From Streptomyces sp. YPW6 (lineage in GTDB: Bacteria > Actinomycetota > Actinomycetes > Streptomycetales > Streptomycetaceae): DNA of 64,000 nucleotides. The DNA is taken from the NCBI RefSeq assembly GCF_018866325.1, contig NZ_CP076457.1:2577001-2641000 (forward strand), written 5' to 3'. Position 1 is the stretch's first letter. Each line of letters starts with the position of its first letter. This document shows positions 44,793 to 54,772 of this stretch, piece by piece. The translations under genes were made by a program, and so were the position numbers. Below the pieces are notes generated by a model, which was not told the DNA's origin, ran no database searches, and saw only the letters and a list, made by a program, of their open reading frames with translations.

Positions 44793-45145
44793 CAGCGTCC
44801 CACCCCTGTTACCTCTGGTACGTGCGTAGCGCGGACGCTACTCGCGGGTATTCCTCCGGACAAGAGGGTGGACGGACCCGGGCGACGGGCAAAGAATCCA
44901 CCGACCGTTCGTAGGGAGTCCACAAAGAAACGCCGTACGGACTTGACTGCCAAGACAGAGACCTGGACCACACCGGCTGGTTACTGTGCGGTTGACGATC
45001 CCGGCGTACCGTGGTGCCACAAGGGATTTCACTACTGGGGCAAGCCTCGGATCACACTCCGTGTGGGCAAGCTCACCATTGGGGACAGGTCGTACGGCCG
45101 TGTCGGTAGTCCCTAAACTCAGCTTGTTTCGAGGAGGGAGTCATC
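44793..45145. other. Long spacer upstream of accA2
   Basis: This 353-bp gap shows no convincing gene. A frame from a TTG at 44943 encodes about 57 residues ending 29 bp before accA2, but it has no ribosome site. The 3' part is the accA2 leader, ending in GAGGAGGGAG. Confidence 0.4.
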
Positions 45146-46900
45146 GTGCGCAAGGTGCTCATCGCCAACCGTGGCGAAATCGCTGTCCGCGTTGCTCGGG
45201 CATGCCGGGACGCGGGGATCGCGAGTGTCGCGGTCTACGCCGAGCCGGACCGGGACGCGCTGCACGTCCGGGCCGCTGACGAGGCGTTCGCCCTGGGCGG
45301 TGACACCCCGGCCGCCAGCTATCTGGACATGGCCAAGGTGCTGCAGGCCGCCGCGGACTCCGGGGCGGACGCGATCCACCCGGGGTACGGATTCCTGTCG
45401 GAGAACGCGGAGTTCGCCCAGGCCGTCCTGGACGCCGGGCTGACCTGGATCGGCCCGCCCCCGGCCGCCATCCGCGACCTCGGCGACAAGGTCGCCGCCC
45501 GGCACATCGCCCAGCGCGCGGGCGCCCCGCTCGTCGCGGGCACCCCGGACCCGGTCTCCGGTTCCGACGAGGTCGTCGCGTTCGCCGAGCAGAACGGCCT
45601 CCCGATCGCGATCAAGGCCGCCTTCGGCGGTGGCGGGCGCGGCCTGAAGGTGGCCCGCACCCTGGAGGAGATCCCGGAGCTGTACGACTCCGCGGTCCGC
45701 GAGGCGGTCGCGGCGTTCGGCCGGGGCGAGTGCTTCGTCGAGCGCTACCTCGACAAGCCGCGCCACGTGGAGACCCAGTGCCTGGCCGACCAGCACGGCA
45801 ACGTGGTCGTCGTCTCCACCCGTGACTGCTCCCTCCAGCGCCGCCACCAGAAGCTGGTGGAGGAGGCCCCGGCCCCCTTCCTGACCCAGGCGCAGAACGA
45901 CGAGCTGTACGCGGCCTCCAAGGCGATCCTGAAGGAGGCCGGCTACGTCGGCGCCGGCACGGTCGAGTTCCTGGTCGGCCTCGACGGCACGATCTCCTTC
46001 CTGGAGGTCAACACCCGCCTGCAGGTCGAGCACCCGGTCACCGAAGAGGTCACCGGCATCGACCTCGTACGCGAGATGTTCCGCATCGCCGACGGCGAGG
46101 AACTCGGCTACGGCGACCCGGCGGTGCGCGGTCACTCCTTCGAGTTCCGGATCAACGGCGAGGACCCGGGCCGCGGCTTCCTCCCCGCCCCCGGCACGGT
46201 GACGCTGTTCGCCCCGCCGACCGGCCCCGGCGTCCGGCTGGACGCGGGCGTGGAGTCCGGCTCGGTCATCGGCCCGGCCTGGGACTCCCTGCTCGCCAAG
46301 CTGGTCATCACCGGCGCCACCCGCGAGCAGGCGCTCCAGCGGGCCGCCCGCGCGCTGGCGGAGTTCCAGGTCGAGGGCATGGCCACCGCGATCCCGTTCC
46401 ACCGGGCCGTCGTCGCCGACCCCGCCTTCACCGCGGACCCGTTCACCGTGCACACCCGGTGGATCGAGACCGAGTTCGTCAACGACATCAAGCCCTTCGC
46501 CGCCCCCGCGGACGCGGACGCCGAGGACGAGGCCGGGCGGGAGACCGTCGTCGTCGAGGTCGGGGGCAAGCGCCTGGAGGTCTCGCTGCCGTCCTCGCTG
46601 GGCATGAGCCTGGCGCGTACGGGCCTGGCGGCCGGTGCCAAGCCGAAGCGCCGCGCGGCCAAGAAGGCCGGCTCCGCCGCCTCCGGCGACTCGCTCGCCT
46701 CGCCCATGCAGGGCACCATCGTCAAGATCGCGGTGGAGGAGGGCCAGGAGGTCAAGGAGGGCGACCTCGTCGTCGTCCTGGAGGCCATGAAGATGGAGCA
46801 GCCGCTCAACGCGCACCGCTCCGGCACCATCAAGGGCCTCGCCGCCGAGATCGGCGCCTCCGTCTCGTCCGGCGCCCTGATCTGCGAGATCAAGGACTGA
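45146..46900 (+). CDS. accA2: Acyl-CoA carboxylase alpha subunit (biotin carboxylase and BCCP)
   Basis: The product is 584 aa from a GTG start with GAGGAGG before it. The ATP-grasp biotin carboxylase covers about residues 1-450 ([39 protein letters not shown]). A linker follows, then a biotinyl domain with EAMKMEQP and the acceptor Lys549. The subunit serves acetyl- and propionyl-CoA carboxylases with PccB or AccB. A perfect 18-bp terminator hairpin follows. Confidence 0.95.
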   Translation: MRKVLIANRGEIAVRVARACRDAGIASVAVYAEPDRDALHVRAADEAFALGGDTPAASYLDMAKVLQAAADSGADAIHPGYGFLSENAEFAQAVLDAGLTWIGPPPAAIRDLGDKVAARHIAQRAGAPLVAGTPDPVSGSDEVVAFAEQNGLPIAIKAAFGGGGRGLKVARTLEEIPELYDSAVREAVAAFGRGECFVERYLDKPRHVETQCLADQHGNVVVVSTRDCSLQRRHQKLVEEAPAPFLTQAQNDELYAASKAILKEAGYVGAGTVEFLVGLDGTISFLEVNTRLQVEHPVTEEVTGIDLVREMFRIADGEELGYGDPAVRGHSFEFRINGEDPGRGFLPAPGTVTLFAPPTGPGVRLDAGVESGSVIGPAWDSLLAKLVITGATREQALQRAARALAEFQVEGMATAIPFHRAVVADPAFTADPFTVHTRWIETEFVNDIKPFAAPADADAEDEAGRETVVVEVGGKRLEVSLPSSLGMSLARTGLAAGAKPKRRAAKKAGSAASGDSLASPMQGTIVKIAVEEGQEVKEGDLVVVLEAMKMEQPLNAHRSGTIKGLAAEIGASVSSGALICEIKD

Positions 46901-46919
46901 CCGCCCGGAACGCTCCCGA

Positions 46920-46958
46920 GGGGCCCGGACCGCGTCGTCGCGACGCGGTCCGGGCCCC
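46920..46958 (+). terminator. accA2 terminator, perfect 18-bp stem
   Basis: GGGGCCCGGACCGCGTCG (46920-46937) pairs with 46941-46958 around a 3-nt loop (TCG) and is followed by TTCG. It begins 20 bp after the accA2 stop. Confidence 0.9.
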
Positions 46959-47047
46959 TTCGTCGCAGTGGCATCCTGGAACCGACGAAGGGTCCCAGGG
47001 GGCCGTGAGGTCAGAGGGGCCCGAGGGCAGAGGGAGGGGCGAAAGCC

Positions 47048-47644
47048 ATGGCAGGGGCGATCCCGATGGACGCGAGCACGGCGCAGCCGCCGACCCGGCC
47101 GATGCGTGCGGACGCGCGCCGGAACCACGACCGGCTGGTGGGCGAGGCGCGCAGGTCCTTCGCCGAGCACGGGACGGACGCCTCGCTGGAGGACATCGCC
47201 CGGCGGGCGGGCGTGGGCATCGGCACCCTCTACCGGCACTTCCCGAACCGGGACGCCCTGATGAACGCGGTCTTCCAGGACGCCCTGTGCTCACTCCTGG
47301 ACCGCTCCCGGGAACTGGCGGCGGCCCAGGCCCCGTGCCGGGCGCTGGTGGACTGGCTGGGCGCGATCGTCACTCATGCGGGTGAGTACCGCGGCCTGGC
47401 GCACTCCCTGATGTCCGCCTCGCGCGACGAGAGCTCGGCCCTGGCGCAGTGCCATCTGCCGCTCCGGGAAGCGGGCGCCGGGCTGCTGCGACGGGCCCAG
47501 GAGAGCGGGTCCGTACGGGACGACGTCTCCATCGACGACCTGCTCCAGCTCACGAACGCGATCGCCCTGGCCGCCGAACAGTCGCCGGACGATCCGGAGT
47601 TGGCGGACCGGCTGCTGCGGCTGACGCTGCGCGGGCTGAAGTAG
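47048..47644 (+). CDS. TetR-family transcriptional regulator
   Basis: The product is 198 aa. The HTH is SLEDIARRAGVGIGTLYRHF (about residues 50-69) followed by PNRDALMNAVF. The C-terminal ligand domain has the SMAV/ SBP-like form (DWLGAIVTHAGEYRGLAHSL). GAGGGGCGAAAGCC precedes the ATG; an ATG at 47066 is possible. A regulated exporter or enzyme is not adjacent. Confidence 0.9.
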   Translation: MAGAIPMDASTAQPPTRPMRADARRNHDRLVGEARRSFAEHGTDASLEDIARRAGVGIGTLYRHFPNRDALMNAVFQDALCSLLDRSRELAAAQAPCRALVDWLGAIVTHAGEYRGLAHSLMSASRDESSALAQCHLPLREAGAGLLRRAQESGSVRDDVSIDDLLQLTNAIALAAEQSPDDPELADRLLRLTLRGLK

Positions 47645-47833
47645 CGGCGCGTGGGGGCCGCACCCGGCCCCCACTCCTCGCCACGCCCGGGAGACCGGAG
47701 GGCGAACGCCCGATGCCCGGGGAGCCGAACAGCGAGCACCCCTGGCGCCCGGGAGACCGAAGGACGAACGCCCGACGCCCGGGAGGCCTGAGGACGAACG
47801 CCCGACGCCCGAGCAACCCGACGAGCGAGCGCC

Positions 47834-48796
47834 CTACCGCCGCCGCAGGTCCGCCACCCGGGCCCGCTGCTCGCCCGCGACATCCGTCAGGGCGGAGGCG
47901 CTGCGCAACTGCGGGGCGAGGCCGCCGCTCTGCGTGCGGCGCTGGCCGGGCAGAGGCATGTCCCTCCGGGGCCGGCTCCCCGGAGGAGGACCGTCCCCGC
48001 CCGGCGCGTCGGCATCCGGACCGGCCACCGTGACCTCCACCCCCTGGTCGGCCAGGGACTGGAGCTCGGCGGCGGCCCGCTCGTCGTGGAGCGGGGGCTC
48101 GTCGGTCACCAGGCGGGTGATCAGTTCGGTGGGCACCGTCTGGAACATGGTGTCCGAGCCGAGCTTGCTGTGATCCGCCAGGACGACCACCTCCGCGGCG
48201 GCGTGCACGAGAGCCCGGTCGACGCTGGCCGAGAGCATGTTGGAGGTGGACAGGCCGCGCTCCGCCGTGAGGCCGCTCCCGGAGAGGAAGGCCCGGGAGA
48301 CCCGCAGCCCCTGGAGGGACTGCTCGGCCCCGCTGCCCACCAGCGCGTAGTTGCTCCCGCGCAGGGTGCCGCCGGTCATGACGACCTCCACCCGGTTTGC
48401 ATGGGCCAACGCCTGGGCCACCAAGAGGGAGTTGGTGACGACGGTCAGGCCGGGGACCCGCGCGAGCCGGCGGGCCAGCTCCTGCGTGGTCGTCCCGGCG
48501 CCGACCACGATGGCCTCGCCCTCTCCGACGAGCCCTGCCGCCAGGTCGGCGATGGCGGTCTTCTCCGCGGTGGCGAGATGGGATTTCTGCGGAAAGCCGG
48601 ACTCCCGCGTAAAACCGCCCGGCAAGACCGCACCGCCGTGCCGGCGGTCGAGGAGTCCTTCTGCCTCCAGTGCCCGCACGTCCCGCCGTACGGTCACTTC
48701 GGAGGTCTGGACGACGCGGGCGAGCTCACGGAGCGATACCGCCCCGTTGGCGCGCACCATTTCGAGGATCAATTGACGACGTTCTGCAGCGAACAC
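47834..48796 (-). CDS. DeoR-family transcriptional regulator
   Basis: The product is 320 aa from a GTG. The N-terminal HTH is ANGAVSLRELARVVQTSEVT with VRRDVRALEAEGLLDRRHGGA, the DeoR hallmark. The effector domain has GAGTTTQELARRL and MTGGTLRGSNYALVG, which bind phosphorylated sugars. A ~60-residue Gly/Pro/Arg-rich tail (from about residue 260) is extra. It may be involved in sugar-phosphate control; whether it governs the nearby nucleoside genes cannot be told. Confidence 0.9.
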   Translation of the reverse strand: MFAAERRQLILEMVRANGAVSLRELARVVQTSEVTVRRDVRALEAEGLLDRRHGGAVLPGGFTRESGFPQKSHLATAEKTAIADLAAGLVGEGEAIVVGAGTTTQELARRLARVPGLTVVTNSLLVAQALAHANRVEVVMTGGTLRGSNYALVGSGAEQSLQGLRVSRAFLSGSGLTAERGLSTSNMLSASVDRALVHAAAEVVVLADHSKLGSDTMFQTVPTELITRLVTDEPPLHDERAAAELQSLADQGVEVTVAGPDADAPGGDGPPPGSRPRRDMPLPGQRRTQSGGLAPQLRSASALTDVAGEQRARVADLRRR

Positions 48797-48866
48797 GAAA
48801 CTGACAGTAACCTGGCCGCCGGTGCGTTTTCAGCAGTTTGCGCCGAATAACAGAAGTTGCACCTCA

Positions 48867-48898
48867 AAGGGGCCTCCAAGTGGTATAGGAGGCCCCTT
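48867..48898. terminator. Hairpin between the deoR promoter region and the flavoprotein gene
   Basis: AAGGGGCCTCC (48867-48877) pairs with GGAGGCCCCTT (48888-48898) around a 10-nt loop. It lies 85 bp past the stop of the minus-strand flavoprotein gene. Confidence 0.75.
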
Positions 48899-48982
48899 CG
48901 TTGTTCGGGGGTGATCGCGAAGCGGTCGCAGCGCCGCCCGATCCGGCGGTTTCTGACGTGAGTTGCCCGGCTTTCCGGGCCC

Positions 48983-50422
48983 TCAGCCCTCGCCGGTGAG
49001 CTTGCGGGTGTGCAGCTGCCGGGCCACTTCGGCGATCGATCCGGACAGGGACGGGTACACGGTGAAGGCGTTGGCGATCTGTTCCACCGTCAGGTTGTTG
49101 TCGACCGCGATCGAGATCGGGTGGATCAGCTCGCTGGCACGCGGCGCGACCACGCAGCCGCCGACCACGATGCCCGTACCGGGGCGGCAGAAGATCTTGA
49201 CGAAGCCGTCGCGGATGCCCTGCATCTTGGCGCGCGGGTTGCGCAGCAGCGGCAGCTTGACGACCCGGGCCTCGATCCTGCCCGCGTCGACGTCGGCCTG
49301 GCTGTAGCCGACGGTGGCGATCTCCGGGTCGGTGAAGACGTTGGCGGAGACGGCCTTGAGGTTCAGCGGGGCGACCGCGTCGCCGAGGAAGTGGTACATC
49401 GCGATCCGGCCCTGCATCGCGGCGACCGAGGCCAGCGCGAAGATCCCGGTGACGTCGCCGGCCGCGTAGACGCCGGGGGCGCTGGTGCGCGAGACCCGGT
49501 CGGTGAGGACGTGGCCGGACTCCTTGAGCCGTACGCCGGCCTCCTCCAGCCCCATGCCCGCGGTGTTCGGAATCGCGCCGACCGCCATCAGGCAGTGCGA
49601 ACCGGTGATGACCCGGCCGTCGGCGAGGGTCACCTCCACCCGGTCGCCGACCCGCTTGGCGGACTGGGCGCGGGAGCGGGCCATGACGTTCATCCCGCGG
49701 CGGCGGAAGACGTCCTCCAGGACCGCGGCGGCGTCCGGGTCCTCACCCGGCAGCACCCGGTCACGGGAGGAGACGAGGGTGACGCGCGAGCCGAGCGCCT
49801 GGTAGGCCCCGGCGAACTCGGCGCCGGTGACACCGGAACCGACGACGATGAGCTCCTCGGGCAGCTCGTCGAGGTCGTAGACCTGGGTCCAGTTCAGGAT
49901 GCGCTCGCCGTCGGGCTGCGCGTCCGGGATCTCCCGGGGGTGACCGCCGGTCGCTATCAGGACGGCGTCGGCGGTCAGCCGCTCCTCGGTGCCGTCCGCG
50001 GCGGTGACGACGACCTGCCGGGAGCCGTCCGCGGCCTGGAGCCCGTCGAGCCGGCCCCGGCCGCGCATCACGCGGGCGCCGGCCCGGGTGACGGAGGCGG
50101 TGATGTCGTGGGACTGGGCGAGGGCGAGGCGCTTGACCCGGCGGTTGACCTTGCCGAGGTCCACGCCGACGACCCGGGCGGCCTGCTCGATGTGCGGGGT
50201 GTCGTCGGCGACGATGATGCCCAGTTCCTCGTACGAGGAGTCGAAGGTGGTCATCACCTCCGCCGTCGCGATCAGGGTCTTCGAGGGCACGCAGTCGGTG
50301 AGGACCGAAGCTCCGCCGAGACCGTCGCAGTCGACGACGGTCACCTCCGCGCCGAGCTGGGCGCCCACCAGGGCCGCCTCGTAGCCGCCGGGGCCGCCGC
50401 CGATGATCACGATCCGGGTCAC
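48983..50422 (-). CDS. lpdA: LpdA-type flavoprotein, NAD(P)H quinone reductase
   Basis: The product is 479 aa from a GTG at 50422. FAD-binding [15 protein letters not shown] is at residues 6-20, and the second dinucleotide fold is [16 protein letters not shown]. The redox motif is altered: [15 protein letters not shown] has Ser39 in place of the first cysteine, leaving only Cys44. M. tuberculosis LpdA shows the same loss and is a quinone reductase, not a lipoamide dehydrogenase. The C-terminal HisGlu catalytic pair is also not in the canonical form. Confidence 0.9.
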   Translation of the reverse strand: MTRIVIIGGGPGGYEAALVGAQLGAEVTVVDCDGLGGASVLTDCVPSKTLIATAEVMTTFDSSYEELGIIVADDTPHIEQAARVVGVDLGKVNRRVKRLALAQSHDITASVTRAGARVMRGRGRLDGLQAADGSRQVVVTAADGTEERLTADAVLIATGGHPREIPDAQPDGERILNWTQVYDLDELPEELIVVGSGVTGAEFAGAYQALGSRVTLVSSRDRVLPGEDPDAAAVLEDVFRRRGMNVMARSRAQSAKRVGDRVEVTLADGRVITGSHCLMAVGAIPNTAGMGLEEAGVRLKESGHVLTDRVSRTSAPGVYAAGDVTGIFALASVAAMQGRIAMYHFLGDAVAPLNLKAVSANVFTDPEIATVGYSQADVDAGRIEARVVKLPLLRNPRAKMQGIRDGFVKIFCRPGTGIVVGGCVVAPRASELIHPISIAVDNNLTVEQIANAFTVYPSLSGSIAEVARQLHTRKLTGEG

Positions 50423-50660
50423 GAAAAGTCCGCCTCGCGTTGGGTAACCCGCGGCCGCCTGCCGTCCCGGCCGGGGGTCCGGGGGATCGCCCCGGGGGAA
50501 TGCAGTACGTACTCCATTGTCCCGCACGCGCCAAGGTGCTTCGCCCCGGGGCCCTCCATACGGGAACGGACCCCCGGAACGGGCCCCGGCCACTCCCCCG
50601 ACCGGGGCCTTCGTCACAGGAACCACCGCTCCCGCCCCCGCCTCCCGTACCCTCGGACCC

Positions 50661-51098
50661 ATGTCGCTCTACGCCGCGTACGCCGGCAACCTCGACGCGC
50701 GGCTGATGACCCGCCGCGCCCCGCATTCCCCGATGCGCAGCACCGGCTGGCTCAACGGCTGGCGGCTGACCTTCGGCGGGGAGCAGATGGGCTGGGAGGG
50801 GGCGCTGGCCACCGTCGTGGAGGCGCCGCGCTCCCAGGTGTTCGTCGCGCTGTACGACCTGGCTCCGATGGACGAGGACTCCATGGACCGCTGGGAGGGT
50901 GTCGGCCTCGACATCTACCGCCGCATGCGTATCCGCGTGCACACCCTGGACGGCGAGGAGCCGGCCTGGATCTACGTGCTCAACGGGTACGAGGGCGGGC
51001 TGCCGTCGGCGCGCTATCTCGGCGAGATCGCGGACGCGGCCGAGTCCGCGGGCGCACCGCACGACTACGTGATGGAACTGCGCAAGCGCCCCTGCTGA
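50661..51098 (+). CDS. Gamma-glutamylcyclotransferase-like protein
   Basis: The product is 145 aa of the GGCT/AIG2 fold. [13 protein letters not shown] carries the YxGNL substrate loop and [16 protein letters not shown] the acidic catalytic region. Its natural substrate in a mycothiol-using organism is unclear. It is a single gene 116 bp before the phosphorylase gene and reads in the same direction. Confidence 0.85.
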   Translation: MSLYAAYAGNLDARLMTRRAPHSPMRSTGWLNGWRLTFGGEQMGWEGALATVVEAPRSQVFVALYDLAPMDEDSMDRWEGVGLDIYRRMRIRVHTLDGEEPAWIYVLNGYEGGLPSARYLGEIADAAESAGAPHDYVMELRKRPC

Positions 51099-51177
51099 CC
51101 TGGGCCGACGCGGTCCCGCCCGGCTCCTCTTCGTACAAAAGCACAACCACCTCGTGCGCGTCTTTGCGCCCGTGCAT

Positions 51178-51189
51178 CTACGCGCGTAG
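51178..51189. promoter_or_regulatory. CTACGCGCGTAG operator upstream of purine nucleoside phosphorylase
   Basis: This perfect 12-bp palindrome lies 26 bp before the GTG start. The identical sequence occurs upstream of deoC at 54742-54753, and I found no third copy in the window. Confidence 0.75.
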
Positions 51190-51214
51190 GGATTCAGCGG
51201 TTACGCTCGTCGGC

Positions 51215-52039
51215 GTGAACGCATCTGTTATTCCGGACAACATCCAGGGCGACCCGCAGGCAGCCGCCGCCGGGGCCGCCGCCCGCCTGCGCGAGCTGAC
51301 CGGCGCCGAGACCCATGACGTCGCCCTGGTCATGGGCTCCGGCTGGGCGCCCGCGGGCGAGGCACTCGGCGTCCCGGAGGCCGAGTTTCCCGTGACCGAG
51401 CTGCCCGGCTTCCCGGCGCCCGCCGTCGAGGGCCACGGCGGCACGGTCCGCTCGTACAAGGTCGGCGAGAAGCGTGCGCTGGTCTTCCTCGGCCGCACGC
51501 ACTTCTACGAGGGCCGGGGCGTCGCCGCCGTCGCCCACGGGGTCCGTACGGCGGTGGCCGCGGGCTGCAAGACCGTCGTCCTGACGAACGGCTGCGGCGG
51601 TCTGCGCGAGGGCATGCGCCCGGGGCAGCCGGTCCTGATCAGCGACCACATCAACCTGACGGCCGCCTCCCCGATCATCGGCGCCAACTTCGTCGACCTG
51701 ACCGACCTGTACTCCCCGCGGCTGCGCGCCCTGTGCAAGGAGATCGACGACAGCCTCGAAGAGGGCGTGTACGTCCAGTTCCCCGGCCCGCACTACGAGA
51801 CCCCGGCCGAGATCAACATGGTCCGCGTCATGGGCGGTGACCTGGTGGGCATGTCCACGGTCCTGGAGGCCATCGCGGCCCGCGAGGCGGGCGCCGAGGT
51901 GCTCGGCCTCTCCCTGGTCACCAACCTGGCGGCGGGCCTGTCCGGAGAGCCCCTCAACCACGAGGAGGTCCTCCAGGCGGGCCGCGACTCGGCGACCCGG
52001 ATGGGCGCGCTGCTGGCGAGGGTGCTGGAGCGCATCTAG
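51215..52039 (+). CDS. punA: Purine nucleoside phosphorylase
   Basis: The product is 274 aa from a GTG start. It cleaves purine (deoxy)nucleosides with phosphate. The phosphate-binding [32 protein letters not shown] and [17 protein letters not shown] with [15 protein letters not shown] match the trimeric type-I (PNP/MTAP) family. A palindromic operator precedes it. Start is fixed by homology of [14 protein letters not shown]; a ribosome site is weak. Confidence 0.93.
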   Translation: MNASVIPDNIQGDPQAAAAGAAARLRELTGAETHDVALVMGSGWAPAGEALGVPEAEFPVTELPGFPAPAVEGHGGTVRSYKVGEKRALVFLGRTHFYEGRGVAAVAHGVRTAVAAGCKTVVLTNGCGGLREGMRPGQPVLISDHINLTAASPIIGANFVDLTDLYSPRLRALCKEIDDSLEEGVYVQFPGPHYETPAEINMVRVMGGDLVGMSTVLEAIAAREAGAEVLGLSLVTNLAAGLSGEPLNHEEVLQAGRDSATRMGALLARVLERI

Positions 52040-52212
52040 CCCGGCTTCCCGGGCCGCCTTCCCGCCCTCCGGCGACCCGTCCAGCCCATCCCGCGCCCGG
52101 GAACCGGGCCGGACGTCCGGCCCCTCCGGGCGGAGCGGAGTCCGGGGCGCAGCCCCGGCGTCCACCCGCCCGCACCGCCCCACCACCCGCACACCCCCGA
52201 AAGGCGACCCCC

Positions 52213-53853
52213 GTGCAGCACGACCTCATCGCGCAGGCCAGGACCTGGCTGGCCGAGGACCCCGACCCCGAGACGCGCGAGGAGCTGGCCGCGCTGATCG
52301 AGGCGGGCGACACCCAGGAGCTGGCGGCCCGTTTCGCGGGCACGCTCCAGTTCGGCACCGCCGGACTGCGCGGCGAGCTCGGCGCCGGCCCCCTGCGGAT
52401 GAACCGGTCCGTGGTCATCCGGGCGGCGGCGGGCCTCGCTGCCTACCTGAAGGCACAGGGGCGGGAGGGCGGGCTCGTCGTCATCGGCTACGACGCCCGC
52501 TACAAGTCGGCGGACTTCGCACGCGACACCGCCGCCGTGATGACCGGCGCCGGGCTCCGCGCCGCCGTGCTGCCCCGCCCGCTCCCCACCCCCGTCCTGG
52601 CGTACGCCATAAGGCACCTGGGCGCCGTCGCGGGCGTCGAGGTCACCGCCAGCCACAACCCACCGCGCGACAACGGCTACAAGGTCTACCTCGGCGACGG
52701 CTCGCAGATCGTGCCGCCCGCCGACGGCGAGATCGCGGCCGCCATCGCCGCGGTCGGCCCGCTGGCGGGCGTCGTACGCCCCGAGGACGGCTGGGAGACC
52801 CTCGGCGAGGAGGTCCTGGAGGCCTACCTCGCGCGGACGGACGCGGTCCTGGCCGCCGGCAGCCCCCGCACCGCGCGCACGGTCCACACGGCGATGCACG
52901 GCGTCGGCACGTCCGTCCTGACCGCCGCGTTCGCGCGGGCCGGGTTCCCGGAGCCGGTGCTGGTGGCCGAGCAGGCGGAGCCCGACCCCGCGTTCCCCAC
53001 CGTCGCCTTCCCCAACCCGGAAGAGCCCGGCGCGATGGATCTCGCGTTCGCCACCGCGCGCCGGGCGGCCCCGGACCTGGTCATCGCCAACGACCCGGAC
53101 GCGGACCGCTGCGCCGTCGCCGTGCCCGACCCCTCCGTCGAGGGCGGCTGGCGGATGCTCCGCGGCGACGAGGTGGGCGCGCTGCTCGCCGCGCACCTGG
53201 TGGAGCGGGGCGCGAGCGGGGTGTTCGCCGAGTCGATCGTGTCGTCGTCGCTGCTCGGGCGGATCGCCGAGAAGGCGGGCCTCGGGTACGAGGAGACGCT
53301 GACGGGCTTCAAGTGGATCGCCCGGGTGGACGGCCTGCGGTACGGCTACGAGGAGGCGCTCGGGTACTGCGTCGACCCCGAGGGCGTCCGCGACAAGGAC
53401 GGCATCACCGCCGCCCTGCTCGTCGCCGAGCTCGCCTCCGTCCTGAAGGAGCGGGGCCGTACGCTGCTGGACCTGTTGGACGACCTGGCGCTCGCCCACG
53501 GCCTGCACGCCACCGACCAGCTCTCGGTGCGGGTGGAGGACCTGTCGGTCATCGCGGACGCCATGGCCCGGCTCCGTGAGCAGCCCCCGACCGCCCTGGC
53601 CGGTCTCGCGGTCACCTCGGCCGAGGACCTGTCGCGGGGCACGGACCGGCTGCCGCCGACCGACGGGCTGCGCTACCACCTGGAGGGGGCCCGGGTGATC
53701 GTCCGCCCGAGCGGCACCGAGCCGAAGCTGAAGTGCTACCTGGAGGTCGTCGTCCCGGTGGCGGACGCGGCCGGGCTGCCCGCCGCGCGGGCCCGGGGGG
53801 CCGAGCTGCTCGCCGGGATCAAGCGGGACCTGGCGGCGGCCGCGGGGATCTGA
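52213..53853 (+). CDS. Phospho-sugar mutase (phosphoglucomutase/phosphomannomutase family)
   Basis: The product is 546 aa. The phosphoserine loop VTASHNPPRDNGYK, metal loop NDPDADRCAVA, sugar-specificity loop GYEEALGYC and phosphate loop RPSGTEPKLKCYLE are all intact. It may act as a phosphopentomutase on ribose- or deoxyribose-1-phosphate here, given its place behind the nucleoside phosphorylase. That specificity is inference. A strong terminator follows. Confidence 0.92.
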   Translation: MQHDLIAQARTWLAEDPDPETREELAALIEAGDTQELAARFAGTLQFGTAGLRGELGAGPLRMNRSVVIRAAAGLAAYLKAQGREGGLVVIGYDARYKSADFARDTAAVMTGAGLRAAVLPRPLPTPVLAYAIRHLGAVAGVEVTASHNPPRDNGYKVYLGDGSQIVPPADGEIAAAIAAVGPLAGVVRPEDGWETLGEEVLEAYLARTDAVLAAGSPRTARTVHTAMHGVGTSVLTAAFARAGFPEPVLVAEQAEPDPAFPTVAFPNPEEPGAMDLAFATARRAAPDLVIANDPDADRCAVAVPDPSVEGGWRMLRGDEVGALLAAHLVERGASGVFAESIVSSSLLGRIAEKAGLGYEETLTGFKWIARVDGLRYGYEEALGYCVDPEGVRDKDGITAALLVAELASVLKERGRTLLDLLDDLALAHGLHATDQLSVRVEDLSVIADAMARLREQPPTALAGLAVTSAEDLSRGTDRLPPTDGLRYHLEGARVIVRPSGTEPKLKCYLEVVVPVADAAGLPAARARGAELLAGIKRDLAAAAGI

Positions 53854-53891
53854 CGGGCCCGCCGCATCGCGGGCCCGCCGCGCACACCGAA

Positions 53892-53937
53892 CGCCGAAAG
53901 GGCCGGTACCCCACCCGGGGTGCCGGCCCTTTCGGCG
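53892..53937. terminator. Terminator, 21-bp stem with one G-U pair
   Basis: 53892-53912 pairs with 53917-53937 around ACCC with a single wobble. It lies between the phosphosugar mutase and a convergent gene and can serve both. Confidence 0.85.
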
Positions 53938-53952
53938 TGGGTGGCGCCGGCC

Positions 53953-54591
53953 TCAGCCCACGGCCACCAGGACCACCAGCAGGACCGCCCCCGCGACGGC
54001 CGGGGCGATCACCTCGTACGCCCAGCGCACCGAGCCCCGGTCCGCGCCCTCGGGCGTCGTGTCACCGGCCCGCTCGGCGATGTCCCGCAGATCGCGGACG
54101 GTCTGGTCGGCCGAGGCGGTGCGCCCGGCGGAGTCGCGGACGTCGGCGCTGACCGACGTCCGGCCGTAGGGGTCGTCGTGCGCCGCGCGGGCCGCGCTGC
54201 GCGCCGCGCGCTTGCGGGCGCGCAGGGAGACGGGGATGGCCCACAGCTGGTACTTCGTACCGTCCTGGGCGAGCAGCTCGGAGGAGTACGAGGCGCGGAC
54301 GTCGGCGACCTCGGTCCAGGGGAGCTGGATCGTACGGAACGGGTTGCGGACCCGGATGCGCTCGTCGTTCGCGAAGACGGCGGGCCGCAGGGTGAACGCC
54401 ACGACCAGCGGCACCACCAGGAGCAGTGCGGCCGCCGCGAGCCACGGCGCCCGCCCCTCGCCCCGGATCATGGCGTCCCCGGCCATCCAGGCGATCAGCA
54501 GGAGCAGCAGCGCCCCGCAGACCAGCGCGGCCACGGAACGGTAGGTCCGGTCGGCGTGGGGTGGCTCTGCGGGAGGTGTGGGGCTCGTCAT
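53953..54591 (-). CDS. PH-domain-like membrane protein
   Basis: The product is 212 aa. Two membrane helices lie near residues 20-38 and 48-68, then a bacterial PH-like beta domain (FANDERIRVRNPFRTIQLPW) and a C-terminal helix (VIAPAVAGAVLLVVLVAV). The function is unknown. It is divergent from deoC. Confidence 0.8.
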   Translation of the reverse strand: MTSPTPPAEPPHADRTYRSVAALVCGALLLLLIAWMAGDAMIRGEGRAPWLAAAALLLVVPLVVAFTLRPAVFANDERIRVRNPFRTIQLPWTEVADVRASYSSELLAQDGTKYQLWAIPVSLRARKRAARSAARAAHDDPYGRTSVSADVRDSAGRTASADQTVRDLRDIAERAGDTTPEGADRGSVRWAYEVIAPAVAGAVLLVVLVAVG

Positions 54592-54741
54592 GGGGCCGAT
54601 TCTGCCCGATGGGCGTCCGGCCCGGCGGAGCGCCCGCCCGTGCCCGTGCCCCGAAGGCGCACGGGAGGCGGACCGGCCGGATCGACCCGGCCGGGCGCGG
54701 CGGACGGAACGCACGGATCGCCCGTCCCCCTGTACAGGTCG

Positions 54742-54753
54742 CTACGCGCGTAG
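54742..54753. promoter_or_regulatory. CTACGCGCGTAG operator overlapping the deoC promoter
   Basis: The palindrome is identical to 51178-51189. Its right end overlaps TAGATA (54751-54756), a good -10 hexamer, so a repressor bound here would block RNA polymerase. The likely start codon is about 20 bp further on. Confidence 0.75.
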
Positions 54754-54772
54754 ATATGCTCCTCTGGTGACC

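Noticed and set aside
44943..45116. 57-codon plus-strand ORF ending just before accA2 (contains GFHYWGKPRITLRVG)
   Set aside because: It has no ribosome site and lies in the accA2 leader. The composition is not clearly random, so an upstream leader peptide remains possible but unsupported.
49010..52039. Very long plus-strand frame of about 1,000 codons across the flavoprotein region
   Set aside because: It runs antisense to lpdA and only becomes meaningful at the nucleoside phosphorylase part, which has its own GTG start at 51215.
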